Of a DNA stretch of 64,000 nucleotides, positions 1-12,215 are shown one piece after another. This DNA comes from Mytilus trossulus (lineage: Eukaryota; Mollusca; Bivalvia; Mytilida; Mytilidae). The stretch is from assembly GCF_036588685.1 (NCBI RefSeq), contig NC_086382.1, positions 73,009,999 through 73,073,998 of the forward strand, written 5' to 3'. Made by a program: the position numbers and the translations under genes. The notes beneath the pieces are model-generated. The model made no database searches and was not told where the DNA came from. It worked only from the letters and a program-made list of their open reading frames with translations. Within the stretch, counting starts at the first letter, position 1. Each line of letters begins with the position of its first letter.

Positions 1-354
1 CAATTTCGTTAGCAAAGCCACATGGCCTCCTTAGTTTCTAGCGATAATTTTTCCATCTCAAGCGAGAAGCACGATATGAAAATTATCACAAAACAAAATT
101 AAAGGAAAAATGCACAAAATAGCGATAAATAGAAAATAATACATGGTAACATATCTGTATCATATGTCATATCATCCCGAGACACCAATATCACCCCAAG
201 GGCCTGTAAGCCCCAGGTATGATATTTGTCAAGGGTGATATGGCATGTGATACAGATTTTGCCAGGTTTTATATGCTTTATCATATATATCAATAGGAGA
301 GTTATATTATATGAACTGTTCACTGGGTTCCCTTATTTCCTCTTTTGTCTTGTT

Positions 355-575
355 TTAAAGGGGCACTAGCTGTCAAATTCATGGTCACCGAAAAATGTAG
401 GGGTGTAATAAAGGGTGCGCATCAAAGTTGCACGATATAGATTAAACAGCAGGCTATTTATCAAATTTTCTAAACTAGTGTATTTACTACTCAACATATG
501 ATAAAAGGATAAATTGACCTTAAAGAAGTATATTGATTGATGACGAAGTTTGAGGTCAATATACTTTTTCAGGTC
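355..575. repeat. Dispersed repeat start plus small hairpin (MITE-like)
   Basis: Around 360-400 a motif AGCTGTCAAATTCATG recurs near 47050, so this is a dispersed repeat. At 516-575 two arms of about 21 bp (516-536 and 556-575, ending CAGGTC) form an imperfect hairpin with a loop of about 19 nt, as in short foldback MITEs. No coding potential is seen in 1-1160. Confidence 0.45.
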
Positions 576-1180
576 GATATCCCATACAAAGGCTATATTT
601 GTGATCTTAATAATTTCAGACCATATTTATATCAAAATCGTCAATGTTGGAATTTTATAGATATCATATTGTCTCCTTGTGCTTTTTGATGTGCAAAGTG
701 TTTTTTGCTATCCACCGTTTTCTCTCTACCATCGAAAATATAGTTTAACATTTGACTTTCCATAAACGAATCAAATTTGTTGAAATGTACAAATTAATAA
801 TATATGTATCTATACCCTATTAAAGAATACACATTTGACTCTGTCGGAGCTTAAAATACAATATTGTTATCTCCATTCTTATGAAACTGACAGAAAACAA
901 CGTTAAAATATGTAAATTAAAATCTGTCGTATGTGCTTGCGCATACGTCCAATAGTATCAATTGTCAAATGATGCCATGTAAAAAAGTGACGTTATCCAA
1001 TCACAATGAACGTTACAAACGTTGTTGCATAGAATGCGTTTTTTGGTGTCTGGAATTTAGTCATAATTTAGCCCTATTTCATTTTTGTCTTGCCTACACA
1101 AAGAGTAAAATAATGAGACAAAAAAAGAAATAGTTTTTCCCGGGGCATCGTCTTAAAAAAGTATCTGCTTATATAAATGT

Positions 1181-1560
1181 TAAAGAAAAATGTGGTATAA
1201 GTGCAAATGAGACAACTCTCTGTCCAACATCCACATGTGGAAAAGTAAAGCATTATAGGTCAAAAGCATGGGCTTCAACAATGAGTTTTGGCTCAAATCG
1301 AACAACAAGTTACAAAGGGCCCCAAAAATGATTAGTTTTAGACCATTCAAAAAGGAAAATCAACGTCTAATCTTTATAAAAACGGGAAACAATTATGAAC
1401 CACATTAACAAACAATGATCATTGAACATTAGCTTCCTGACTACAATGTATATAAAAAGATTAAGAGAACAAATGACACAGAAATTAACAACTGCTATGT
1501 ACTTCAATAAGCAGAGTCAATACTGCATAGTCGGCTATAAATGGCATTTCATTGTGAAAG
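1181..1560 (+). repeat. Family M dispersed repeat, two modules
   Basis: It starts with a diverged TGTGGTATAAGTGCAAATGAGACAACTC and continues with modules that recur in reverse orientation at 37785-38110 and 44385-44590. A second module from about 1445 (ATACTGCATAGTCGGCTATAAATGGC) matches the copy at 5985-6260. There is no ORF. Family M is the commonest repeat in the window. Confidence 0.7.
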
Positions 1561-2460
1561 TTATAATGTAGTACGAGTAGTTAAATAGAAGCCACATACG
1601 GTAAGTTAATAATATGTTATAATATAAGGACATATAAGTCACGTGTACATCTCATTTCTATGGAGATTTTTGTAATTTAAACCCCTCAATTATTAGATAG
1701 ATTTTTCACATAGCTTATTAAAGTTAAGATTATGTTAGTGAAAATTCTTATTCACCTGGTGGAATATTTAATTATCGGTATTTAAATGGATATTTGGAAA
1801 ATACAGGTAGTTTCAATAGCCCTCTATCTAACGAAAAAATAACTATCTGTAAAGTGGGATGAACTCCGAGAAAACTTTTGAGAATTGTTTCCTGTCGACC
1901 CCTTTATTTTCTTTTTTTAGAGGGCGGAAAATTCTATAAAGGGATTTGGATTTTACTTCATAAAACATTCCACAAAAAGGGACGGTGCTATTCGAGGTAC
2001 GAAGCAACCATGTTGATCCGGATGATGCAAGTCCGAAGTCGTTTTTATTAAGATTTTGCAGACGCTCCTTTAGAGTTCCTAACAGATTGTCAAATTATCC
2101 AAATATCTGTGCATTATAGTATCTTTTTAACTACATAATGCAATTTTATTTGGTAATCTTACGGTCACTATTTTCATCATTTTCGTTGTTAGCCTACTGT
2201 CAAGAAAATCTGTATAATTAGGTACGTACAACAAATGTTTACAATTTACATGTTCAAACTATTAAAAGCCGGGAAGGCAAAGAAGGTCCGAAAAACTGGC
2301 ATAATGTCTTTTAATGAAAAAGAACCAACAATTAAGTTGGTATGAACATATTAAAATTGCCCTCAAAGAGAGCCCCAAAACTAGTCATAGTGGTTATGAG
2401 CGTAAACCGGTTTAGACGTGTTTATGAAACACTAAAAAAGTCCGATTACTCTGAAACTTG
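1561..2460. other. AT-rich interval, nothing recognised
   Basis: No gene, RNA or clear repeat structure is seen. If the HARBI1-like exon at 2517-2946 were part of an intact gene, its second exon should lie here on the - strand. I searched by eye for the C-terminal HARBI1 region and found nothing. Confidence 0.4.
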
Positions 2461-2516
2461 CTATGGGAATGATGAATAAGATGCAAGCGGAAACTGAATA
2501 GATAGCAGCTTCTTAC

Positions 2517-2946
2517 CAGCAATTCTTCTAAACCCTTCCATAACTTGGATAGCCTTCTCACCAACGGGAAAAGAAATGACATGCTGAAATACTGTTATAA
2601 TTGCCTGACAAACGTCTCTGCAGGCCCTCCCAGTTGCTGATTCAGATACATTTAAACTATCCCCCACTAAACTCAAGTGAGTGCCTGTTGCCACAAATCT
2701 TAGAAACAACAATAACTGAGTAACGGGAGATAGGGCAAAATTCCTCCTAGTTTGACGCTCGAGAAAATGGTGAATTCCATTTAATATATAAGTGATGGTC
2801 GGTCGACGAAACCTATATCTGTCAAATAACTCATTGTCATCCATAAACTCAAGTGGATTGAGCCTGTCTCTGAAAACCCTCGGCCTAGGCAGGTTTCTCT
2901 GTCTGCGATTGCGAACTCTCATGCGGCGTACATGGACAGCGGCCAT
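2517..2946 (-). CDS. HARBI1-like (PIF/Harbinger transposase-derived) nuclease, first exon
   Basis: The ATG is at 2946 and about 143 codons follow, matching the N-terminal part of HARBI1-like proteins. A basic Arg-rich start is followed by a segment with FMDDNELFDRYRF, then a helical region with LSPVTQLLLFLRFVATG, VGDSLNVSESATGRACRDV and EGFRRIAG. In Harbinger nucleases this part precedes the DDE catalytic domain. The frame runs on to 2461, but the sequence stops resembling the family right after RIAG. At that point the - strand reads GCTG|GTAAGA, a good splice donor (exon end 2517, phase 1). HARBI1-like genes commonly continue here with the catalytic exon, which I could not find. It could be a transposase of a Harbinger element, a domesticated gene, or a broken copy. 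The catalytic residues are not in this exon. Confidence 0.75.
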
Positions 2947-2949
2947 TGT

Positions 2950-3215
2950 TTATATAATACTTAAGTCTTAATTTTTGACTTAAGTATGGCTTTGGCTGTT
3001 CTCAAATATTTAAGAATATTCTTAACTTTTGAGTAAAAAAAACCTGAGAATTTTTTTATGGCGGGGTATTTTGCTGAGAATAAAAAAATTGAGAAAATTC
3101 TCAGGCTGAGTAAAAAAACTGTACTCAAATAGTTTTATGGCGCCGGGGCCTGAATAACATATAATATGTCTCTGCCGCCGAGTTTTTTTCTGGCTTTGTC
3201 GCGCCAAAAACATCT
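2950..3215. repeat. Inverted-motif region upstream of the HARBI1-like exon
   Basis: Short motifs such as TTAAGTCTTAA, CTTAAGTA, GAGTAAAAAAA and CTGAGAATTTTTT alternate in both orientations, giving an imperfect foldback. It may be the end of the Harbinger-type element or an unrelated MITE. A 26-bp block at 3149-3174 is repeated perfectly in inverse orientation at 5134-5159. Confidence 0.4.
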
Positions 3216-4740
3216 TGACGTTTCTTATCTGTGACGTTGCAAAACTTGTGCCTCTCTATAGAACTGCACTTTCCCGCCGTCCATAATTTTTCCCGCGTCA
3301 ATGTAGCCGTAATTATGAAAAGGCGATGTATAAGTAATTTTACGGAAGTTATTGCTCTAAGATTGTCATAAACGATGTTTTTAATACAACATTATTTAAA
3401 AATACAACTTTTAACCTTGAATATATATTTTTTTTATCTTTCTCGTCTTAAAATAAAGTGAAAATAATATACCAATTGCTATAATAGCTTTGAAGGTGAC
3501 TTTCTTTTATCTTTGTCAAGTGAAACCCATGAAGCATTCTTAACCACCTTTAAAATACTAAAATATTTATATTATTCTCGGTTTTTTTTATTAGGTTATT
3601 GGTAAATGCTGTAAAAAAAATCTCTCAGATCATTGTATAAACGGCAAAACAACGGCACCCAATAAAAATGAAAATAAAAACAAAACGTGTACAAATTAAT
3701 AAAAATAAATAAAATCTCCGAGCAGCTTCTCTATGATTCTATAACATACTTCTTGGTTTAAAGTATCAAACGTTTCAGATTAAAATTTTCATGATTTCAA
3801 TACTTGTTTCGGTAGGCGAGGAAATATTTTTTTTATATAAAAATTATTATTCTGTTGACCACTTATTTTAGAGAATACGAATGAAAAAAAAACATAGTAA
3901 AAACGAGGGTAGAAATTCTCTAAAATGAATTTTTATTGTCTACAAGTGATCATGAATCAATAATAATTCATTTTCATTTACGATGATAAAGTACACACTG
4001 TAATAAATTGACATACACAAAATATCTTTAAAATCTGTTAATTGATTAAATGTTCTCTTCTCAACGTTCAGTGGCAAATATTGCATGCAAATGATGCAAT
4101 ATTGATCAATGTAAAGGACGTCTGAAATTCAATATACAATAAATCTATTGCTCAGTGGGTCCTACAAAGTAAAAAGATCTGTGGTGAATGTCAGAAAAAA
4201 TAGGTTGCCACCTGGAAAGAATATCTATGATAGGAATAGAAATTAGTGTGTCTACTTCTAATTTAACATCCCCATTTCGAATGGAAATAAACATTTGTGT
4301 CAGTGCTTCCATGATGAAAAAGGTTTAAAACGTATTCAAATATCGTATGGCAATACAAGTACATCGGTTAAAATGTGTGTACTTTTACCAAAAAAAAGCA
4401 GAGACTTCAATTGTGGTATTTGAGCCCTAAATAAATGATTCAGTTCTTTTAAATAAAGCGTGTATGGTGTATTGTGAATAAATATTAATAATTTGCGTAA
4501 TCAAGTATAACAGTTACCTTTTTTACGATTATTTATCAGGGATAAGACATTTGATTTATAGAGATATTTAGATTTATAGATGTACGAAAAAAAACCATAA
4601 ACAAATTTCTCGAAAGAATGCAACATTTAACATAAAAATGACGAACTAGATAATTAGTAACACGTTAAATAAGTTGGTATTATAGTACTAACAAGCTTAT
4701 TATCCTGTATCATTTATTGACCTACGTTTTGAGTATACTT
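3216..4740. other. AT-rich interval, nothing recognised
   Basis: Homopolymer-rich sequence without a convincing ORF, RNA gene or repeat boundary. Confidence 0.4.
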
Positions 4741-5133
4741 TTAAAGCATTTTATTCAGTTTGCTACATTCCCGCCAAAATCGCCCTTTTGACGCCGTCTT
4801 TGACGTTGTCAGTGCCCCTGAGTATTGTGACGTTACAATGGACCTTTGACGTTCTACACAATCAACAAGATTTGTGTGTAGAAGCCATAAATGTCCCTTT
4901 GGCAGCAAGAGGGTTAAGGCCTAAAAACATCCAGTGGACCAAGACGACTGGATACGAACTGATAGTGATTTGACATACTTAAAGGAGGGGGGCAAGGGGG
5001 TTCAAATAACAGCAAAACAGTAAATTGAAAAGGGACAAAAACAGTTAACAGTAAATGAAATCTTAATCAGTCGGGTCCAGAATACAGTAGATCTTATTAT
5101 ATAACTGGTTGTATGGATCTAGCTAGGCCTTAA

Positions 5134-5671
5134 CAGAGACATATTATATGTTATTCAGGTCTCAGACAGGGTATATACTGTGACATTTCCGGCTTAGAGT
5201 TTATATCCCCTGAGACCTGAATTACACATATATTACGGATTACCCCTGACCTAATGTTATTTTCAAGTGCAGGTATTTGTTGACAACACATATATATTAA
5301 AAAACCCACGGAAAAACCCAACCTGATATGTTCGGCATACGTGAAGGATGTTCTAATTTGCTGTGAACATAATTTTATCGTGTACGTAATAATATATAAT
5401 AACACTTTTAACATTAAAAGTGTAAATTGCGTGATTTTGTAACAAACATGCATTTTTGACTGAATTACGTCAATATTTCCCTCTGTGAGCCTCTGACAGT
5501 CTGATTGCTTTTGACTTCGTCACATAGTAACCGGTGTTATGATGACGTTTTTGACGTTCCAATTGGGGATTAAAACGTCGTATATACCCCGGCAGTTTCC
5601 TGATTATATACTGACATTTCTGTGTTGTTATCCAATCACAAACCTCGACACATTTGTAATCCGTAATATAT
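5134..5671. repeat. Hairpin and TIR-like dispersed element
   Basis: 5152-5222 is a hairpin whose arms read ATTCAGGTCTCAG and CTGAGACCTGAAT. Next to it, ATATATTACGGATTAC (5228-5243) is matched in inverse orientation by GTAATCCGTAATATAT near 5656-5671, consistent with the two ends of a MITE of about 440 bp. No coding potential is seen. Confidence 0.5.
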
Positions 5672-5977
5672 ATATATGTTCACTTATTTAAAGGATATTT
5701 TGTCGAGAAATTAAATTGAAGCTGTTAAGACACATCTTTACTTGCAACAATAGTTTCTTAGCTTCACTTTTCACTATGTAAACCAGTTAAAAAGCTTTTT
5801 CAAAAAATGATAGTCATGCAGGGTTCTCTTTCTTGTTAATACAAAGAGGAGGAGTAGCCATTCTGAATGTGAAAGCTAAAAGCAAAGATGTTGTGTAATT
5901 CCAAAAGGCGATATTTCACTCACATATTCAAACAAATGATACATATACTATTTTTGTACTTTGTAAATTAGTATAAA

Positions 5978-6300
5978 AGGAGATGTGGTATGATTGTCAA
6001 TGAGACAACTTTCCAAAAGAGACAAAGAGATTAACAACTATAACTCATCATACTGCCTTTGACTATGAGCAAACCAATACTGCATAGTCAGATATAAAAG
6101 GCTTTGAAATGACAAACGAAAAACAATTTAACAGCCTAATTTATCTACAAAACAATGAACAAAAACTAAGCAACAAATAACAATCACTGAATTACAGTCT
6201 CCTGACTTAGGACAGGCACATACAGAGTGAGACCGGGTTAAACATGTTAGCTGGTGCCAAACCCTTCCCTTACCTTGAACATTGGTGTAACAGTACAACA
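5978..6300 (+). repeat. Family M dispersed repeat
   Basis: It begins GAGATGTGGTATGATTGTCAA and TGAGACAAC, and ends with the module CTCCTGACTTAGGACAGGCAC followed by a CCC-rich segment. It abuts the left TIR of the element at 6314. Confidence 0.75.
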
Positions 6301-6313
6301 TAAGGTTTATTAT

Positions 6314-9232
6314 AGTCCATCAGCTGGTAGGGCAAAAATTCAGTTCTGTGTTACACCCCAGGGTACCGCAATTTTTTTGTATAAATTTAAAGAGTAATAT
6401 CTGAAGAATATTTTAAGAGGTGTTAGACTTTTGAAAAAGTGTCCAAAAGGGGTTAAAAGGGGACTTATTTCAGGGTATATCGAAAATTTTGTTTTGCACA
6501 TTATTACAGATAAATGTAAAAATAACCAAGTATTCAGTACTATACTTTTCATTAAATGGAACACATCATATCTTATGAAAACGCAGGCTAATTTTTAATT
6601 AATTCTTAAATCGTAGAGGACCAAGAAAAAAGGGGGAGGGTCAATTTCCCAAAGTCATGATTTTGAATGAAAAAAAGCATACGTAATAATTTTCTTGATA
6701 AAATGGTATATTTTTTCACATTGAAACATACAGCATAAAGTATATAAAGGCTGTTGTAAAGAAATGTAATGGTAAGAAACAAAAACATAGAATCAACGAC
6801 AAACATAAACATAAGCAAATAGAAATGCACGATTCTGTCACAAATTTATACATTACATTCATAAAATAACTCACATATTTAAACACACAAAACTGTCAGG
6901 GTTTCTAGATTTCTATATATTTTTTTAATGTAACAACCGCATTACCACATTTTAAGGACACACAGAAGGTCAATCCATAGAATCATCATCAGTGTGGTCA
7001 CCTGCATCTACCGAATTATCATTATCATTTTTTCCATCATCTTCCTCGTCATCGTTAGCAATATAAACGGTTTGATAATGCTTATATCAACAAGCTTTGG
7101 AGCATTAACATACAGCTATCTGTTCAGGATAAACCTTGTTGAACACATGAATATCTTGTTTGGCACAATCAGCTTTACATGAACAGCACATCAGAATTAC
7201 CAAAGCATCTAACGCTGGTGGTTGGTCTAGCAAATTGATACTGTTCAAAGCTCTCTAAACAATCCAACCATAGTTGTTTGGCAACAGACCAGTGTTGTGT
7301 TTAAGAGCAGATTTCCAAATCTTCGTCTGAAAGTTGGCTTGTTAATGTGCTTTAACATTGCATCTTTTGCATTTCAAAACGTTCTGATCTTTATTCATCG
7401 ATAATTTTATTTCGTAGCCATATATACAACGCGAAAACCTCTTGAGTGTTTTGACAACTCTTCGCCAACCTCTTCCAAGGTTTCACCAAGATGGAATAGA
7501 CCTTCTGCAACTCCACATAACGTGTCAAAAAGCCGAATGCTTTTCTTTACCAGACAAAACACTTACTGAATCACAACCTGTATTGGCACGAAATCCTGGC
7601 AGTTTTCTACAAAAATTCTCACCAAATTTGCACACATTGATTGCACATTTAATAATGCATTTGAAGGATGTATTTGTCAGACTTACAATGTTAGAATTGA
7701 TATGCAACTGTGAAAAAAGTAAGCCAATACTTCCACAACAGTGTTAGGAGGTTTTTTTAACAATGGATTCGTAACCTTTGTCAGCTGCATGTTTTTTGCA
7801 TTTTATTAAGAAACATTTTTTATCAGCTTCTTCCTGTTTGATTATAAGCTAAAACCATTCTACGCTATTTCATTTTCAACATATATTTTCTTTTTTAAAA
7901 ATGTAAGCAATGATTTTCTTTTTTATATTTTGAAGATATCGGTTGACTTTTGAATAAGCCGTTCCGTAATGAAAATTTCTGAGGTAAATGTTTCCTTTTC
8001 ATACGCGTTAAGAATTCGCACATTAATTCCAAAGAAACAACAGAACCCGAGAACAAGCCATATAACTGCTAAGATGTTATAATGGAATTGGCCAGCTTTG
8101 CAGTGTCTGAAACAATTTCAAAACAACAGTTTCGTCTCGCTTCATTCGAGTTTTTATGAGTTTTTTTTGGGGGGCGGATGTTTAAGCGTTAACCATTCCT
8201 ACCAAATCTCGACATTTTAATGATATTGAAGCTCTTTATGTGCATTTAGCAACCAACGTTTATCAGAATCTTTATTTAAACTGAAACCAACAAAACCATT
8301 TTTTTGGTATCTCTAAGAAACCTAAGAAAGTAAAAAGTATTGCCAAACCCCAATACTGACTATTTGACGTTCGTTCAAAGCGATGTTTGTCGATTGAATG
8401 ACTTAACAATCTTAAGTCAATCACTTCATAGCTAAAACACAAAATATTATCAAGCACACCTTTATTGAGTTCGATAGAGTGCACCTTTTCTGAACGCAAA
8501 AAAATCACCTTAATTTGTAATTTTTTCATAAATATTTCGTTACACATTATCTTTATAAAATAATTTGTCTCATAAGAACATCATAAATCGACAATTAAAT
8601 GTTTGTTTTCAGTTGCAAATTGTAATGCTTATGTGTGAATACATTATACATGTTGTATACTGAATCAAAGACGGTAATTTTATGATTTCCGGTATTTCAC
8701 GAGTATTTGCACGAACATATTTTTTATCAAATAATTCATTTTTTAGACGATATATAAATACTGCAAATGATTTAAACATTGCATATTAATTAATTCTGAA
8801 GTTTAATAAACTAAAACGGGTAATTGTATGACAAATTTCTTTATGAAAGGAGAAAATATGCCCGAATTTTAACCCAAAAATTCGGATTGTTTGTAACGTA
8901 AAAAACATTATTTTTTACACAAAAAATCTTCCGAGTTACATTTAATATGATAAGTTTTGTATCTGTTTTAGTTGTTTAAACCAATACTTTATTTTTTTTA
9001 ATCGCTTTATATTAAAACAATTAATTAAAAAATAATTATTCATGATTGCGAAATGAGGGGATCATTGGAAGGTACGTTTTTAATCCTCTTTTGGACACTT
9101 TTTTTTTAGTCTAACACCTTGTATTTTATAAATAAGGTAATGAAGTTGAATTCTATCCAAAAAAATCGCGGTACCCTAGGGTGTAACACAAACTCCTTAA
9201 CTAGCGCGCTTTTGAGAACTAGCTGATGGACT
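6314..9232. mobile_element. DNA-transposon-like unit with long TIRs, decayed
   Basis: The left end (6314-6475) and right end (9075-9232) are inverted copies of each other over roughly 150 bp. Both begin AGTCCATCAGCT at the outer edge and share TGTGTTACACCC, GGGTACCGC, GGTGTTAGACT and AGTGTCCAAAAG in the same order. Between them lies a decayed - strand gene (6970-7745) and about 1.3 kb of AT-rich sequence. I could not fix a target-site duplication. The layout (inverted ends around one internal gene) is that of a cut-and-paste element, but I cannot name the superfamily. Confidence 0.65.
6970..7745 (-). pseudogene. Decayed GCD-motif protein gene (invertebrate repeat-associated family)
   Basis: Read on the - strand, 7525-7707 contains LPGFRANTGCDSVSVLSGK, the hallmark of a large, poorly named invertebrate family (pattern LPGFxAxTGCDxxSxxxGK) that I know from corals and bivalves. 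Downstream, in shifted frames, come CMYGYEIKLS-like sequence, a CKRCN motif, LLPNNYGWI, APDAL followed by a Cys-rich CCSCKADCA, and an acidic Asp/Asn/Glu tail ending at a stop at 6970. That order matches the family's C-terminal half. Several frameshifts and stops show it is broken. Its place between the TIRs of 6314-9232 suggests it was that element's own gene or cargo. The function is unknown to me. Confidence 0.6.
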
Positions 9233-9351
9233 TTTAGGTTCTTATTTAATCAAAGTCCTACACATTGTACCAATGATTTTTTTTGTTATAATAAATCCAT
9301 ACGATAAGTTATTGTAAAAGTTATAAGTAAATTTTAGTCAGCTTTATACAA

Positions 9352-9510
9352 ATTGTTATTTTTACAAATTATTATTGTACAAAAAAAGTGTACTAAGTCA
9401 AAACACAAATTATAATTTGTAAGAAAAATGTGTTCTTAGTAAAACAACAAAATAAGTTTCAACTTAGTTTGTACCCATTTTTTGTACAAATTATATTTTT
9501 TACAAAATTA
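9352..9510. repeat. Imperfect palindrome
   Basis: TTGTACAAAAAAAGTGTACT is opposed by a reversed block reading GTACCCATTTTTTGTACAA near 9470-9488. AT-rich; probably a decayed foldback element. Confidence 0.4.
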
Positions 9511-9684
9511 TACATTTAAAAACATATTCGCAGACAACGGAATTCATTACAAAGAATAATACATTTTGTAATAATGTATACTGGACTGTTTTTAAATATG
9601 TTTGATCATGCTTATGTGATGAATGTTACTGGAATCCTTCTCCAAATACGTGACTTTCATATCACCACTGTAAAGACACCTATA

Positions 9685-10260
9685 GTGATATAAAGAAGAT
9701 GTGGTATGAGTGCCAATGAGACAACAATGGTAAAATTGAGAATGGAAATGGGGAATGTGTCAAAGAGACAACAACACGACCATAGAAAAAACAACAGCAG
9801 AAGGTCCCCATCAGGTCTTCAATGTAGCGAGAAATTCCCGCACCCGTAGGCGTCCTTCAGCTGGCCCCTAAACAAATATATACTAGTTCAGTGATAATGA
9901 ACGCCCTACTAATTTCCAAATTGTACACAAGAAACTAAAATGAAAAGAATACAAGATTAACAAAGGTCAGAGGCTACTGACTTGGGACAGGCGCAAAAAT
10001 GCAGCAGGGTTACCCATGTTTATGAGATCTCAACCCTTCCCCTGTATCTCCAGCCAATGTAGAAAAGTAAATGCATAACAATACGTACATTTAAAATTCA
10101 ATTCAAGAGAAGTCCGAGTCTGATGTCAGAAGATGTAACCAAAGAAAATAAACAAAATGACAATAATAAATAAATAACAACAGACTACTAACAGTTAACT
10201 GACATGCCAGCTCCAGACTTCAATTAAATTGTTAAACTGATTGAAAGATTATGATTTCAT
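9685..10260 (+). repeat. Family M dispersed repeat, long form
   Basis: It starts AAGATGTGGTATGAGTGCCA, then carries a module AATGGGGAATGTGTCAAAGAG, a CGTCCTTCAGCTGGCCCC module, GACTTGGGACAGGCGC and a 3' segment around CATGCCAGCTCC. The same modules occur reversed at 42090-42545. No ORF. Confidence 0.75.
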
Positions 10261-10364
10261 GATTACATAAAAGCTTTTAGTAAATACAAAACTTAAAAAT
10301 AAGGCCAATAATAATAATATTTTGATAAACATTTTAACAGCACATATCTATAGATATAAGAAAA

Positions 10365-10480
10365 AATTATGATATGATTGCCCACAAGAAAACTCTTCAC
10401 AAGACACTAGCATAATACATAAATTAACAACTATAGATCACTGATTGACCTTCAATAATGAGCAAATCCCTTCCCACAAA
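10365..10480 (+). repeat. Family M fragment
   Basis: ATGATATGATTGCCCACAAGA is followed by the short internal module ending near AATGAGCAAATCCC; diverged. Confidence 0.5.
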
Positions 10481-10909
10481 AGCACACACTTTTACTCATC
10501 TTCAATAACACACATTTTATAGCATCTGCATAAACGATGGTCTCTCGGTATATTGTTTTAACGACCAATTTCAATATCCAATGTTCGACTACGTCTTTTT
10601 GTTACAAGACAGACATAATTGTTATAAGTAATATATTTTTTCAATGCAAAATGTTAATGTTATCGGTTTAGTACTGTTTCTCCCACTTTTCATTATCCTT
10701 ATTATCAAACAATTAAATAAAAAAAGTTGAAATACATTAAACTGTAATTCACCAAATAAGATAGAACGTTCACAAAGTTTGGAAAATCAGTTTCTGTTCA
10801 TTAAAATATAAATCGCAAAAATCGTCCGATTAATGAATGGTTAGATGGCAAATGAGAAAACGATACAAAAAGAATTCAAATTAAGCAAAAAATTTGTATA
10901 CGTCACCAA

Positions 10910-11485
10910 ACGGATACAAGAAGAATTGGAGACGTGACTGCTAAAAAATCTTTAAATTTAGTGAAGCGAAAAGTCCAGTGTAAAATTCGAATTTCAAAAC
11001 AATCCAAGGAAAATTTGATCAACCTTCAAACCAAAAAATCAATTAAAGTGTGAAGTTAACAATGACGAAATGTTCAATCATTTTGAAAATGTTCTTGAAA
11101 TAAACCAACCTGAACTACTTGATGCAGTGGTAGATGGTACCAATAACCTTTTCATGAAATATAGATTTACTAGATTCAGACATATCGGAAGACGAAATTA
11201 TATAAGCACTGCAGAGACTTAAATCCGATGAAAGAACAGATAACGATAATATTGTAGGTGAAATATCTTCGCAATGTCCTGTAGTTTTCGCAAGAATTGC
11301 AAATCCATGGTTCAATTTGATCTTTGCTATCAGAATATATCAAGGAAATTGGACTGTATACCTAGTTGTTCCAGTTCATTAAAAGTGGCGATCTTTGCGG
11401 ATCCGATTAATTTTAGACCTATCCTATTAATAAGCATTCTATGGAAGTTGTGTATTAGTATTCTAACTGGCCGTTTGTTATCTGC
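10910..11485 (+). pseudogene. Non-LTR (LINE) reverse-transcriptase remnant
   Basis: Across shifted frames the sequence encodes the start of a LINE-type reverse transcriptase. A segment resembling ISALQRLKSDERTDNDNI is followed by a stretch with NPWFNLIFAI and GNWTVYLVVPVH. After a frame change comes DPINFRPILLISILWKLCIS, the classic block before the catalytic part of LINE enzymes. Upstream, QTKKSI and HFENVL-like pieces fit the linker region. The palm domain is missing: at about 11486 the sequence switches abruptly to Penelope-like sequence. It is broken by stops and frameshifts. Confidence 0.65.
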
Positions 11486-12215
11486 TTCTCAGAAGGAAAA
11501 TATATCCTACTTTGTAAAGGATCACTCTGATTCTAACAAAAGTTCTCTGAAACTGACATTATTAAGATACTTTTTTATTGACAACATATTTGTTACGTTC
11601 GGAGGACGTGTTTTTCAACAGACTGTCGGCATTCCAATGGGAACAAATTGTGTCCCTCTTCTTGCCGACTTGTTTATTAATTATGAGGCTGACGTCATAC
11701 AGGAACTTCACAGGAAGAAAGATACGAAGTAAGCAATATCCTTTAACTCTACTTTCCGCTATATAGATGATGTTCTTTCACTAAATACACCAAGAGTACC
11801 AGATGATGGAGTTGAAATCATCCTTCCGTCAATTTTACGGACGCCGTCACGAGTTGGTTGACCGTTATTGAATAACCGTTTCACAATGATATCGGATATG
11901 TCCCTTACGTCGTTACTACAATCCCTTCCCTTTCATGAATACGAACTACCGAATTAGACTATATACCGGATTTGTTATCACTTAGGCAACACGACGGGTG
12001 CCACATGTGGAGCAGGATCTGCTTACCCTTCCGGAGCACCTGAGATCACTCCTAGTTTTTGGTAGGGTTTGTGTTGCTTATTCTTTTTTTCTATGTTCTG
12101 TCATGTGTACTATTGTTTGTCTATTTGTCTTTTTCATTTGTAGCCATGTCGTTGTCAGTTTATTTTCGATTTATGAGTTTGACTGTTCCTATGATATCTT
12201 TCGTCCTTCTTTTAT
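11486..12215 (+). pseudogene. Penelope-like element (copy A), 5'-truncated and internally deleted
   Basis: From 11486 the sequence encodes the PLE reverse-transcriptase core: NIFVTFGGRVFQQTVGIPMG, then NYEAD, then after a frame change YIDDVLSLN. It then jumps, by internal deletion near 11795, to the C-terminal end and a 3' untranslated tail with GCCACATGTGGAGCAGGATC, CCTTCCGGAGCACCTGAG and AGTTTGACTGTTCC. The same tail is found with copies B and D. It is fused in frame to the LINE remnant, so the 11274-11732 frame is a chance chimera. Confidence 0.8.
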
